Of a stretch of 64,000 nt of DNA, positions 1-8,719 are shown piece by piece (the first letter of the stretch is position 1; each line of letters begins with the position of its first letter). This DNA is from Candidatus Zixiibacteriota bacterium. GTDB taxonomy: Bacteria; Zixibacteria; MSB-5A5; GN15; FEB-12. A program made the position numbers and the translations under genes. The stretch spans positions 247,331-311,330 of the forward strand of contig JANQPI010000042.1 of assembly GCA_028289585.1 (NCBI GenBank). Direction: 5' to 3'. The notes under the pieces were generated by a model. It searched no databases, was not told the DNA's origin, and saw only the letters and a program-made list of their open reading frames with translations.

Positions 1-232
1 AAATCGTGTCCGCCTTCTTGGCGGCCTTCCGTAACTCGTTGAGAATCTTCTCCTTACCCTTGATAACCACATACTGCGGTTCAAAGTCATTCTCGATATC
101 CACACCGAGCTTAGACTTGGGCAGGTCGATGATATGGCCAACAGTCGAAACGATGTCGTAATCGTTTCCAAGAAAACGACTTAACGTCTTCGACTTAGTC
201 GGCGACTCAACGATGACGAGGTTCTTTCCCAT
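1..232 (-). CDS. topA: DNA topoisomerase I, N-terminal part (cut by window edge)
   Basis: Only the first 77 codons lie in the window. The protein starts MGKNLVIVESPTKSKT, the typical beginning of the Toprim domain of type IA topoisomerase I, with the metal-site glutamate at residue 9 in the VIVESP motif and the usual GHIIDLPKS continuation. The enzyme relaxes negative supercoils through a transient 5'-phosphotyrosine link; the catalytic tyrosine would lie outside the window. It follows rpoZ by 40 bases on the same strand, so it is probably the distal gene of the yicC-gmk-rpoZ transcript. The start ATG is at 230-232. Confidence 0.93.
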   Translation of the reverse strand, partial: MGKNLVIVESPTKSKTLSRFLGNDYDIVSTVGHIIDLPKSKLGVDIENDFEPQYVVIKGKEKILNELRKAAKKADTI

Positions 233-272
233 AGTTCCTATCCGGGAGTGAGTGGGGTGTGGCTTTGTCCCC

Positions 273-503
273 TTACATCGACTCCGGTCGTTCGAACTTT
301 ACCTTTCCATCAACCAAATCCTTCAGTGCGACCATCGTGATCTTACGCCCATCGATCTCGATCGGTTCGCCGGAATCCTCCATCCGTTGGAGCAAGGCGA
401 GTCGACGCACATTCAGATGTCGGGCGCGCTGGGATGCGATGATCACCGCCTCGTACGGATTGTTGGTAACGGCGGCGAGGTCTTCTGAGGAGAGATGCAG
501 CAT
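273..503 (-). CDS. rpoZ: DNA-directed RNA polymerase omega subunit
   Basis: This is a 76-residue protein with the omega-family core: a helix around NNPYEAVIIASQRARHLN (residues 14-31), followed by a region rich in hydrophobic residues. Omega binds the beta-prime C-terminal part and helps RNA polymerase assemble. The length fits short omega proteins. A strong ribosome binding site AAGGAGG sits just upstream of the ATG. It lies directly after gmk, and the order yicC-gmk-rpoZ is a widespread conserved neighbourhood, which supports the call for such a short protein. Confidence 0.9.
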   Translation of the reverse strand: MLHLSSEDLAAVTNNPYEAVIIASQRARHLNVRRLALLQRMEDSGEPIEIDGRKITMVALKDLVDGKVKFERPESM

Positions 504-542
504 GCTGCCTCCTTGAATCGTGTGACGACGGTCTGCCCGATT

Positions 543-1172
543 TTAACGGGTGACAGCGTCGAGTTGTTCCGTGGTCCAGCGGTCACGTCGTCGGGGATGG
601 GCCCGTACGATGGCGAGCACATCGGCAACCGCTTCGGGGAGGGTATCATTAATCACGACGTAGTCAAATGGATAGTCACGAAAGGCGGACATCTCTTCAC
701 GGGCCCGGGCAAAGCGAAGGGCTAACTGCTCCGCTGTTTCCGTGCCCCGTTTGGCGAGACGATCCTGTAGCGCGTCCAGCGATGGCGGCAGGATAAAGAT
801 CGCAATCGCATCCGGATACTCGGTCTTGAGCTGACGCGCGCCCTGGATATCGACATCAAGGAGCATCACCCCACCTTCACGCACGACTGCTTCGAGAGGC
901 CCCCGCGGCGTTCCGTACTTGTACAGATGCACCTGAAAATGCTCGGCGAAAAAGTCTTGAGCGATCAGGGAGTCAAACTCGGTGGCAGGTACAAAATGGT
1001 ACTCGCGTCCGTTCTTCTCCCCCTCGCGCCGCTGACGTGTAGTGTAGGATATTGAGAATGTCCACCCGGCATCGCGGCGCTCTGCGGTCAGCAACTCCCG
1101 GCAAATCGACGTCTTGCCGCCTCCCGAAGGTGAGGACAAGATCACCAACTGGCCGGAACGGTTACTCGACAT
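543..1172 (-). CDS. gmk: Guanylate kinase
   Basis: The enzyme phosphorylates GMP to GDP with ATP in purine nucleotide recycling. The P-loop reads SSPSGGGKTS (about residues 13-22 from the chosen start), a slight variant of the usual GPSGxGKS/T. The GMP-binding segment SISYTTRQRREGEKNGREYH is followed by the conserved LLDVDIQGARQ. I chose the ATG at 1170-1172, which overlaps the yicC stop by 11 bases; an in-frame GTG at 1185-1187 would add five residues, and neither has a clear Shine-Dalgarno sequence. Overlap with yicC suggests translational coupling. Confidence 0.94.
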   Translation of the reverse strand: MSSNRSGQLVILSSPSGGGKTSICRELLTAERRDAGWTFSISYTTRQRREGEKNGREYHFVPATEFDSLIAQDFFAEHFQVHLYKYGTPRGPLEAVVREGGVMLLDVDIQGARQLKTEYPDAIAIFILPPSLDALQDRLAKRGTETAEQLALRFARAREEMSAFRDYPFDYVVINDTLPEAVADVLAIVRAHPRRRDRWTTEQLDAVTR

Positions 1173-2037
1173 TCTGAACCAGTTCACGGAGCTTTTCGAG
1201 CTCCTCCTTTATAGCGATGACTTCAGACGAGATCGCGTATTCGGCAGACTTCGAACCGATCGTGTTCGCTTCGCGATTCAGCTCCTGGAGCAGGAAGTTG
1301 AGACGCCGACCGACGGCGTCCTTTGACTTCAACGTCGACTTGAACTGCTTGAGGTGGGACTCAAATCGCACCATCTCCTCAGTGATATCGCAGCGATCAG
1401 CAATGAGTGCGACCTCTTCTTCGAGGCGAAGGGTATCGGGTGCCGGAGCCGACATCAGGTCGGCAATCTTCTCGCGCAAACGATCTCGGTAGGCAGGGAC
1501 GGCATCTTTGGACGCCAGTTCAATACGGCTCAGCATCGTCTTGAGAGTTTCCAAGCGCGCCGACATATCCGTGGCCATCGCCTCTCCCTCCGCCTTACGC
1601 ATCGTCTGTAGTTCCTTGAGAGCGGACATAACTGCCGACTTGGCGGCGGCCCAGAGCTTCTCATTGTCGAGGATCGCGGGAGATGAATCGACGATGTCCG
1701 GGAGGTGCAGGATATCGGCGACCGTTAACTCGCCGGCAAGCCCGGACTCTTTCTGCAATCGGCGGAGTTGCTTGAGGTATGTCGCCACCGCGGCCTCGTT
1801 GATCTGCCAGCGACCGGGAAGGGAATCGGCCAGCTCGAAGGCTACCTGCAGGGTTACCTTGCCGCGCGCCAGCTTGTCCGAGAGAAGAGCCCGAATCGGG
1901 GGCTCGAAGCTGCTTAGCAGACGGGGTAAGCGAACCGATAGCTCGAGGAAGCGGTTGTTGACGGACGCGATTTCGACCGCGATCCGACCGATCGGACGGG
2001 TCACTTCAGCGCGCCCAAATCCGGTCATTGAGTTCAT
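1162..2037 (-). CDS. yicC: YicC family endoribonuclease
   Basis: The product is 291 residues, normal for the family, and begins MNSMTGFGRAEV, the hallmark N-terminus of YicC proteins. The C-terminal part (DUF1732 region) carries GRRLNFLLQELNREANTIGSK, the other family signature. E. coli YicC is an endoribonuclease involved in RNA turnover; the role here is inferred from family. A longer in-frame version reaching 2106 would add a poorly conserved leader and is not preferred. It heads the yicC-gmk-rpoZ-topA gene group and has its own candidate promoter just upstream. Confidence 0.92.
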   Translation of the reverse strand: MNSMTGFGRAEVTRPIGRIAVEIASVNNRFLELSVRLPRLLSSFEPPIRALLSDKLARGKVTLQVAFELADSLPGRWQINEAAVATYLKQLRRLQKESGLAGELTVADILHLPDIVDSSPAILDNEKLWAAAKSAVMSALKELQTMRKAEGEAMATDMSARLETLKTMLSRIELASKDAVPAYRDRLREKIADLMSAPAPDTLRLEEEVALIADRCDITEEMVRFESHLKQFKSTLKSKDAVGRRLNFLLQELNREANTIGSKSAEYAISSEVIAIKEELEKLRELVQNVE

Positions 2038-2064
2038 ACGGTTAGGCCTCGAAAAGCAAGGCGG

Positions 2065-2094
2065 CAAGTAGCGTAGCAGCAGACGAACTGTCAA
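2065..2094 (-). promoter_or_regulatory. Candidate promoter for yicC-gmk-rpoZ
   Basis: On the minus strand a perfect -35 TTGACA (2089-2094) is followed after 18 bases by TACTTG (2065-2070), about 28 bases upstream of the yicC start. The -35 is convincing and the -10 is weak. Confidence 0.4.
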
Positions 2095-2129
2095 CCACTT
2101 TGCCAAGAGAGCTGACGCGAGAGGCAGGG

Positions 2130-3869
2130 TTAGTGGTCAGATGAGCCGAGACCGCAGGGCCAGACGAGCCGAGCCCTGACTGAGCTGCCCGTGCGGTCAA
2201 TCTTGAGGCTCGCCCCCCAGACCGCGGCCAGGTCGACAGTGATCTGATCGAGCAGTGAATCACCGTCATCAAACGCTGACTTAGTGACTGCCCGGGTCGT
2301 TTCGATCGCGAGACTTGACGCCTTCGGATGCACTGTCAGCACCAGCTCGGAATCGTCTGGCCGCTTACCTCGCGAGATAGATGCGAGCATCTCGGCAACG
2401 CAGAAGCGAAACGGCCGAAGCAGGAGCGACGTGACCAGTTCACGCGGACCGTCGATTCGCCAGCGTCCCGCGGCCGCCGCCGTCAGCGAATCGAGTTGCG
2501 GCATGACGTCAACCTCCGCAGCCGGTTCGGACAGGGATACATCCGCAGCGCGAGCCTGCAGATCAGCAACCGATTCGGTTTGGGCAGCCCATCGAGAGGT
2601 CGCTGATAGATCCTGGCCGCCCACTGCGAGATCAACCGCCGCTCGCAGCCGATCCGTCGACAACCGAAGCATCTTCACCATCATACGGGCAAGTTCCGCG
2701 CTGTCAGGCTGGCCAACACCGGTTGGTTGAGGCCAGACCGTAAGCAGAAAGCGCTCGGCCTCAAGGTAGACGAGAGATAGCAACTGGTTCCCCGAAGCTG
2801 TTTGGATCGGCCAACAGCCAACAAGTGGCCGACTGGACGAACGGAAGGAGAGCCGAATGCGTTCAGCCATCAGGGTGGCCTGATCACAACCCAGACTGGT
2901 CAGCAAGACTTCGGAACCCTGCTCGACCTGATCGGAGCTGAAGCCGGAGTTAACTGCGCTCACCAGGCCTGACGCCGAGAGCAGAGCAGCCGGGACCTGG
3001 GCTTGATCGAGCCACGTCAACGGATCGACCGCTAAGTCTGATGCCGCGAAAGTCGCTGTCGGTGCTGCCTGCAACAGCTCGGCAATAGTCCGTCGGGTTG
3101 AAGCACTCTCCTTGGTCGCATCGGCCGAAGACCAGATTGCCCGGATGAGGTACTCCTGCCCGGATTCCGCTTCAACTCGCAGCAGCCACTCGTTCGGCGC
3201 ACTGCCGGTCACCTCAACAGCACGCGCGACCGCGTCCTGATCGGTTGGATCATATGTCCATCCGGCGAACGCGACTGACCGATGCAGCTCGTTCGTTTCG
3301 TCAACACCCTCAAATGGATGTTCATCGTCGAAGCGAGACCAACCGTCGAGCGGCCGAAGCTCATCTGCGGTGACATCGTATATCAAGACAGCCTGGGCGC
3401 CAATCAGTTGCCGGATGCCATCGACCAGGTCAGGGATCTGACCTATCCAACGACCGTCGGCAATGTACTTCTCCAAACTCGCTGGGCCTGTAGCTTTCTG
3501 GTCGACCGCCCGTTCGGCATCGTCAGCGGCAAGGGGGTGGACAAGCACCGTAAAGCTGCCCGGTTGCCCCGCGATGTAGGAGAGTGAGGCAAAAAGCCGG
3601 ACGGGAACGACGCCATCACCAACCCGCAGCGAGACGACAGTCGATTCATACGCATTTTCGTAGTGATGTCGCGGACGGAGCAGGCGCTCAACGAATGGGT
3701 GCTCGTTCTCATCCAGCCAGGCAGTCAGCGGCTGACCAAAGAGGTCATCCTGCTTCTGCCCAAGAAGACGCTCAAGAGCGTCGTTAGCGAGCACGAATCT
3801 CCCCTTCGTATCGATCTTGGCAACGGCGCACCGTTCGATGCCGGTGCTGTTAAGGGCAGTAGTCGACAT
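2130..3869 (-). CDS. PAS-domain sensor-like protein, degenerate kinase architecture
   Basis: The protein has about 580 residues. The first 110 or so form a PAS-like domain (VAKIDTKGRFVLANDALERL, then LFGQPLTAW). The middle looks like a second sensory module (possible GAF or PAS), and the C-terminal 150 residues have the layout of a histidine-kinase helical pair plus ATP-binding-like fold. I see no clear phospho-accepting H-box and no N/G boxes, so kinase activity is doubtful. I place the start at the ATG 3867-3869; a GTG at 3888-3890 is an alternative. It lies 92 bases upstream of yicC. A receptor that lost catalysis, or a divergent sensor, are both possible. Confidence 0.55.
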   Translation of the reverse strand: MSTTALNSTGIERCAVAKIDTKGRFVLANDALERLLGQKQDDLFGQPLTAWLDENEHPFVERLLRPRHHYENAYESTVVSLRVGDGVVPVRLFASLSYIAGQPGSFTVLVHPLAADDAERAVDQKATGPASLEKYIADGRWIGQIPDLVDGIRQLIGAQAVLIYDVTADELRPLDGWSRFDDEHPFEGVDETNELHRSVAFAGWTYDPTDQDAVARAVEVTGSAPNEWLLRVEAESGQEYLIRAIWSSADATKESASTRRTIAELLQAAPTATFAASDLAVDPLTWLDQAQVPAALLSASGLVSAVNSGFSSDQVEQGSEVLLTSLGCDQATLMAERIRLSFRSSSRPLVGCWPIQTASGNQLLSLVYLEAERFLLTVWPQPTGVGQPDSAELARMMVKMLRLSTDRLRAAVDLAVGGQDLSATSRWAAQTESVADLQARAADVSLSEPAAEVDVMPQLDSLTAAAAGRWRIDGPRELVTSLLLRPFRFCVAEMLASISRGKRPDDSELVLTVHPKASSLAIETTRAVTKSAFDDGDSLLDQITVDLAAVWGASLKIDRTGSSVRARLVWPCGLGSSDH

Positions 3870-3992
3870 AGGTTTGCAGGCATGGTCCACATCATGCGAC
3901 CATTAGTAGGGAGAATCGGACAGAACCCGCAGGAGTTAATCGCCCGGGTGAAGAAAGTACTGAGAGTTTGTCGCTAGAGCGCGGTCGTCACA

Positions 3993-6815
3993 TCAGCGAT
4001 CCAGAAGATCTTTCAGAATGCCCTTCCCCTCCTCAAGCAACCCCTCGGCTTCCTCGCGAGCCTTTCGCTCGACTATCTCAGCCCCCAAACGCTCCAGATC
4101 GATGGTAACGGTTGGGTTCGCCAGCGACCCCGTGGTCGTGATCAGGACAGTCAGTGGTTCAGCTCCCGTTCCCAACAAGCGCTGCGTTACCTGAGGCGAC
4201 AGGGTCACCCCTCCATCATAGGAGAGCATCCGGTCGAAACCGTAGAAGCCGTTTAAGGTAACGGAACCGAGTTCGCCCAGATAGGCCGTTAGCTGGTCGA
4301 CCATCACTCGACCATCCTCGACCCGTATTGGAGCGACCAGGCTGCGCAGTGTCTGATCGGCTCTCCAATTGTCGACGTTGACAACCGAGGCCAGCTGGTC
4401 GAGGCGCTCCGCCAGGACACCCGTAAACCGGACAGAACCTTCCGACAACAAACCCTCGCCAGTCATTGAGAGCGAGGTCAGAAACGATTCGGCATCCCAT
4501 CCCGCAGCGTCGTAGGTACCACTGACATTCAGATGACCAAACAGGTGATCGGCAAAGGGCGTAAAACGGGTCAGAAAACGATTCGCCTCGATACTGTCAG
4601 CAGCAAACTCACCGGTGTACCGCGGATCGGCTGGATCAGTAAGGTCTATCTCGGTACGACCGGAGATTGCACCGTTGTAGGCGAACCCCTCAACCTGGTA
4701 GCAGTCGATCACGCGATCGCGGATTGTCACGTTGCCTCGCAGCTCCTGGAACGGCACCCGGGCATAGATGACCGTATCGAACGCAAAGCTTCCCTGGCCA
4801 TCGATATCAGGCAGAAAGAGAACAGAGACCGAATCTTGCCTCCCGATCACCACAGTATCCGCTCCGGGCGCAGCACGTGGGAACAGCCGGTCGACATCGA
4901 AGCGTGAGCCTCCGAGCGTAAAGATCAAATACGGTGTTGGTGCCGATGCGCGAGTCAGAGAGTCGGCAAACGGAAGTAATGCGGGAAACGGCCGGAGAAG
5001 TGAACCGGAGAGTGTCAGAGCACTCGTCTCGAAGTCAAGACGGAGATTGCGAACTCTCACGGTGTCGGGCGAAAGACTCAGTTCACCGGATAGCGACTCG
5101 ATCGGTTCCGGAAGCAAGCTGTCGGTGTATGTCGCACCATCAATCAGCAAGCGCCCCCGGGGGAGCAGCTCCACCGGACGATTTAAAGGACCATTAATCG
5201 TCAATCGAAGTTGTGCCAGGCCGGTCATCGCAGGGCTGCCGCGTTCCGGGAGGTACCGGTTCGCTAATGCCAGATCGAGCGTCCCGGTAAGGTTGCCATC
5301 GACATCGACCGACATCGTCGCGCCGGAAACGGAATCGCTTAGCAACCACGGCATCAGGTCATTGACACGTCCGGCAAACGACATTTCAGAACGAGCGATA
5401 CGAGCCGATAGCGCATTGATGGTCACCACGCGTCGACTGAGGAACGCATCAACCGTCATGGATTCGATTGGTGCAGGCAACAGCGGTGAACGAACGGCGG
5501 CACGATCAACTTTGACCGAACCTGTGAATTCGACATCGTCAACCGACGATAAGCGCCCGTTAGCGGTCAATGAAACCGTAGCAACACCGGACGCAGCGGT
5601 TACGATTTCCGGGGGGAAAAACGGCTGGATCAGGCCGATATCGACCGCACCGGAGACTTCGGCAGTGACCACCGGGTCGGCAAAGTCATCGACCACCACC
5701 AACGCCTTAACCGGACGGTCTGCAAACGTAGCCCCGAAGAGCGTTACCTTGGCGTTATCCGTCCGCACGTCGACAAGGACCCGCTCGGCGGATAGCGAGC
5801 CGCTCACATCACTACGGCTCAATTCGGCATTGCGCAGTTCTGCGGTCCCACTGTAATCCAGAGACGGTGTAGATCCGGCAAGGTAGACAACTTCGCCGTT
5901 CAGCGAGAGCTGACCGGAAACGACAGTAGACTGCAAACCATCCTGCATCCGGGGTGGCAGAAGCGAGAGCAGATCGGCGGCGGCTACATCGTTGGTCTGC
6001 AACTGCAGTCGCGCGGTGGGAGACTCCAGCGGGTCGGTAATGATCCCGGAAACAGAGATCAGTAGCTGTGCCAACCGCGTATCGGCAAAGTCGACCGTCA
6101 CAACCTGCGACGTGAGATCATAGGTTGCACGATAACGAAGTTCAATCGGAGGAAACGTGGTACTGTCGGTTGATGCCACGGAGAGCTGGGCGACCTCCAG
6201 CGTTCCCTCAGAGCCATAGCGATCGCGATCAGCGATACTGAGCGTCGTCGCAAGGTTAATTGAATCCGTCATGATCGACATGGAGTCGGTAGCGGACCGA
6301 TAATCGATCGAACCGTTCTCGATGCGGACACGATCGAACGCCACCACAGCCGCCTGTGGCGGGGCAGTGAAGGCTGTATCGGCGTCACCACTACTGGAGC
6401 CTTCAGGCGCCGCAATCGGGGTAAACGTGAAATTATCGGTTCCATCATCCCGGCGCGCCAGGCTGATCGTCGGCTCGCTCAGTACGAGCTCCGAGAAGCG
6501 CAGTCGTCCAATGAGAAGCGGCCAGAAGCGAAGGCGCACCGCGACCATATCAGCAGCGAGCACTGGTGGTTCATCGTTCCAACCGGGTGGATTGCTAACG
6601 GTCACCCTCTGCAACTCAACGCCTGGGCCACGCCAGATCGTGATGTCTGCTTCCTCGATGGTGATGTCACGACCGAGCGTACGACTCCCCTCAGCGATAG
6701 CGTAGTCGCGCAGCTCATCAAACGGGAAGAAAAGCTGGACGCCAACGATCAGCAGAATGACACCAACGATTAGGCCAAGGAGGCCGAAAGTGACAATCTT
6801 GCCAAATCGCTTCAT
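3993..6815 (-). CDS. AsmA-like outer-membrane-biogenesis protein
   Basis: The 940-residue protein starts with a single transmembrane helix (about residues 9-30) after MKRFGKI, then an AsmA-type N-terminal region with DITIEEADI and GVELQRVTVSN, and continues as a long periplasmic stretch rich in short beta strands. The final part (LGELGSVTLNGFYGFDRML, LLGTGAEPL) resembles AsmA C-terminal domains. AsmA-clan proteins span the periplasm and are linked to lipid transport and outer membrane assembly; the exact cargo cannot be read from sequence. A 6-bp inverted repeat lies directly before its ATG. It is distinct from the TamB homologue at 11955-15497. Confidence 0.75.
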   Translation of the reverse strand: MKRFGKIVTFGLLGLIVGVILLIVGVQLFFPFDELRDYAIAEGSRTLGRDITIEEADITIWRGPGVELQRVTVSNPPGWNDEPPVLAADMVAVRLRFWPLLIGRLRFSELVLSEPTISLARRDDGTDNFTFTPIAAPEGSSSGDADTAFTAPPQAAVVAFDRVRIENGSIDYRSATDSMSIMTDSINLATTLSIADRDRYGSEGTLEVAQLSVASTDSTTFPPIELRYRATYDLTSQVVTVDFADTRLAQLLISVSGIITDPLESPTARLQLQTNDVAAADLLSLLPPRMQDGLQSTVVSGQLSLNGEVVYLAGSTPSLDYSGTAELRNAELSRSDVSGSLSAERVLVDVRTDNAKVTLFGATFADRPVKALVVVDDFADPVVTAEVSGAVDIGLIQPFFPPEIVTAASGVATVSLTANGRLSSVDDVEFTGSVKVDRAAVRSPLLPAPIESMTVDAFLSRRVVTINALSARIARSEMSFAGRVNDLMPWLLSDSVSGATMSVDVDGNLTGTLDLALANRYLPERGSPAMTGLAQLRLTINGPLNRPVELLPRGRLLIDGATYTDSLLPEPIESLSGELSLSPDTVRVRNLRLDFETSALTLSGSLLRPFPALLPFADSLTRASAPTPYLIFTLGGSRFDVDRLFPRAAPGADTVVIGRQDSVSVLFLPDIDGQGSFAFDTVIYARVPFQELRGNVTIRDRVIDCYQVEGFAYNGAISGRTEIDLTDPADPRYTGEFAADSIEANRFLTRFTPFADHLFGHLNVSGTYDAAGWDAESFLTSLSMTGEGLLSEGSVRFTGVLAERLDQLASVVNVDNWRADQTLRSLVAPIRVEDGRVMVDQLTAYLGELGSVTLNGFYGFDRMLSYDGGVTLSPQVTQRLLGTGAEPLTVLITTTGSLANPTVTIDLERLGAEIVERKAREEAEGLLEEGKGILKDLLDR

Positions 6816-6862
6816 AGGTGGATCACCACCTGACGGTCAATCCGGTGAATGGACATGTCTGT

Positions 6863-7546
6863 CTAGACCTCAATCGACTGACCAGGACCGAGGACATGAA
6901 CCTCAGCCCCGTTTACTTTGGCAGCGAATGCGTGCGGATCAACTTCGATGTACGGCCAGGTATTGTAATGGATCGGTACGACATGTTTCGGGCGGAGGAA
7001 CTCGACAGCGCGAGCGGCATCATCAATGCCCATCGTGAAGTTGTCACCAATGGGCAAGAAGGCGACATCAATATCGCGATCGTCGCCGATCAGTTTCATA
7101 TCGGAAAACAGTGCCGTATCCCCGGCGTGGTAAATCGTCCGGTCGCCGATCGTGATTAGCAGGCCCGACGGTGGTCCGGTATAAATCGGAGCTACGTCGT
7201 CCGGTCCGTACCCTCCACCGTGGAAAGCAATAGTCATCTTCACGCGGCCGAAAGGGAAACTCCACGCTCCGCCCTGGTGCATCGGATGAACCGTACAGCC
7301 CTCCCGGGCCGCCAGATTGGCCAGTTCGAAGCAGGCAACGACCGTGGCGTTGCAGCGCTTAGCGATCGCGAATGCGTCGCCGACGTGATCCGCATGGCCA
7401 TGCGTTAGCAGAACGTGGTCGGCTGTGATATCGTCGGCCGTTCGTTCTGCCTGAGGATTTCCCGTAAGAAACGGATCAATGATAAGGTGATGATTGTCTG
7501 ATTCGATGAGCACGCACGCATGCCCCAGGAAGGTCGCCGTAGGCAT
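6863..7546 (-). CDS. UPF0173-type metal-dependent hydrolase (metallo-beta-lactamase fold)
   Basis: The 227-residue product has the metallo-beta-lactamase metal site: LLTHGHADHVGD in the first half, then IYHAGDTALFSDM, and a C-terminal PIHYNTWPY histidine. Length and the MPTATFLGHACV start match the UPF0173 family, whose physiological substrate is unknown. The start ATG at 7544-7546 is preceded by a strong CTGGAGGAG site, so a longer in-frame reading to 7747, which would run through the end of mnmA, is rejected. It follows mnmA by 64 bases and may be co-transcribed or use the weak promoter noted at 7586-7614. Confidence 0.88.
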   Translation of the reverse strand: MPTATFLGHACVLIESDNHHLIIDPFLTGNPQAERTADDITADHVLLTHGHADHVGDAFAIAKRCNATVVACFELANLAAREGCTVHPMHQGGAWSFPFGRVKMTIAFHGGGYGPDDVAPIYTGPPSGLLITIGDRTIYHAGDTALFSDMKLIGDDRDIDVAFLPIGDNFTMGIDDAARAVEFLRPKHVVPIHYNTWPYIEVDPHAFAAKVNGAEVHVLGPGQSIEV

Positions 7547-7585
7547 TCTTCTCCTCCAGTACTCGGTTAGCCCCCTAAGGCTGAT

Positions 7586-7614
7586 ACGATAGAGCGGATG
7601 GAATCGCTGATCAA
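7586..7614 (-). promoter_or_regulatory. Possible promoter for the UPF0173 hydrolase
   Basis: Minus strand TTGATC (7609-7614), 17-base spacer, TATCGT (7586-7591), the same TTGxx / TAnnnT pattern seen at other promoters in the window. It overlaps the end of mnmA. Confidence 0.3.
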
Positions 7615-8714
7615 GTCTGTGACGACAGGATGCCTCCCCCAAGAAGCGTATTGCCGTCATAGAAACAGACCGTCTGACCGGGTGTGATCGCCCGCTGCGG
7701 GTCAGAAAAGTCGATCGAGACGCGATTGTCCGCGAGCGGACGGACAATAGCTGGCGCAGGGGTGTGGAGGTAGCGGATTTTGACCTCAGCCTCGAAGTCG
7801 GCCTCGACAGCTCGGAAGGCGAGCCAGTTCAGGTTCTCAGCTTCGGCGGTATTGTGATACAAGGTGTCATTACAACCGACGACGACACGATTTCTCGAGA
7901 CATCGATCTCCTGGACATACAGTGGCGTCGGATGTGCGATCCCCAGTCCCTTGCGCTGTCCAATCGTGTAAAACGCTGTTCCGCGATGCTGTCCGAGAAC
8001 GCGACCGGTTGGGTCGACAATCGGTCCGGGTGCAAAAGTACGACCACGCTTTGCTTCAAATTCACTGAGAAAACGACGGTAATCGTTGTCGGCAACGAAA
8101 CAGATTTCGCGTGACTCAGGCTTGGCGGCGGTGCGGAGATCATACTTCTCCGCTAACGCCCGAACTTCCTTTTTCGTCATCGAACCCAGCGGCATCAGCG
8201 TACGTGCCAGCGCTTCCTGGCGGAGTCCCCACAGAACATACGACTGATCACGGGTACCGTCGATCCCCTTGCGGATAACCCAGCGATGCTCGTCGTTCTG
8301 TTCGATGATAGCGTAATGGCCGGTGGCGATGTAGTCACAGCCGAGGGCGGTCGCCTTGTCAAGGAACGCATCCCACTTCACGTCGATATTGCACCGCACG
8401 CACGGATTCGGTGTCCGGCCATCGCGATACTCCGACACGAAGTTATCGATGACCGTCTCCTTGAATTCTGCAGATAGATTCAGAACGTAAAAAGGAGCAT
8501 CGATAGCATCACAGACAAAGCGGCAGTCGGTGATCGAGTCAATCGTACAGCACCGGCCGTCGCGATGGATATCGCCGCCGACATCAACGAAGTCCCACAA
8601 CTTCATGTGAGCGCCAATGACCTCGTAGCCCTGCTCCTTGAGGAGTAAGGCGGCAACGGACGAGTCAACGCCACCCGACATGGCAACGAGGACACGACCT
8701 CGCTGGGCAGACAT
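7611..8714 (-). CDS. mnmA: tRNA-specific 2-thiouridylase
   Basis: MnmA adds sulfur to U34 of Lys, Glu and Gln tRNAs. The adenylation loop AMSGGVDSS is at residues 11-19. The two active cysteines of the family correspond to Cys108 (NPCVRCN) and Cys205 (SREICFV), and the tRNA-binding GHYAI and TRDQSYVLWGL segments are present. The length of 367 residues is normal. It starts 5 bases after the cysteine desulfurase stop, so desulfurase and thiouridylase are made together, giving a direct sulfur donor and acceptor pair. Confidence 0.97.
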   Translation of the reverse strand: MSAQRGRVLVAMSGGVDSSVAALLLKEQGYEVIGAHMKLWDFVDVGGDIHRDGRCCTIDSITDCRFVCDAIDAPFYVLNLSAEFKETVIDNFVSEYRDGRTPNPCVRCNIDVKWDAFLDKATALGCDYIATGHYAIIEQNDEHRWVIRKGIDGTRDQSYVLWGLRQEALARTLMPLGSMTKKEVRALAEKYDLRTAAKPESREICFVADNDYRRFLSEFEAKRGRTFAPGPIVDPTGRVLGQHRGTAFYTIGQRKGLGIAHPTPLYVQEIDVSRNRVVVGCNDTLYHNTAEAENLNWLAFRAVEADFEAEVKIRYLHTPAPAIVRPLADNRVSIDFSDPQRAITPGQTVCFYDGNTLLGGGILSSQT

Positions 8715-8719
8715 ATTCG

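Noticed and set aside
4768..5856. Plus-strand reading frame of 362 codons opposite the AsmA-like gene
   Set aside because: Arg/Ser-rich composition typical of an antisense frame; no ribosome site or domain.
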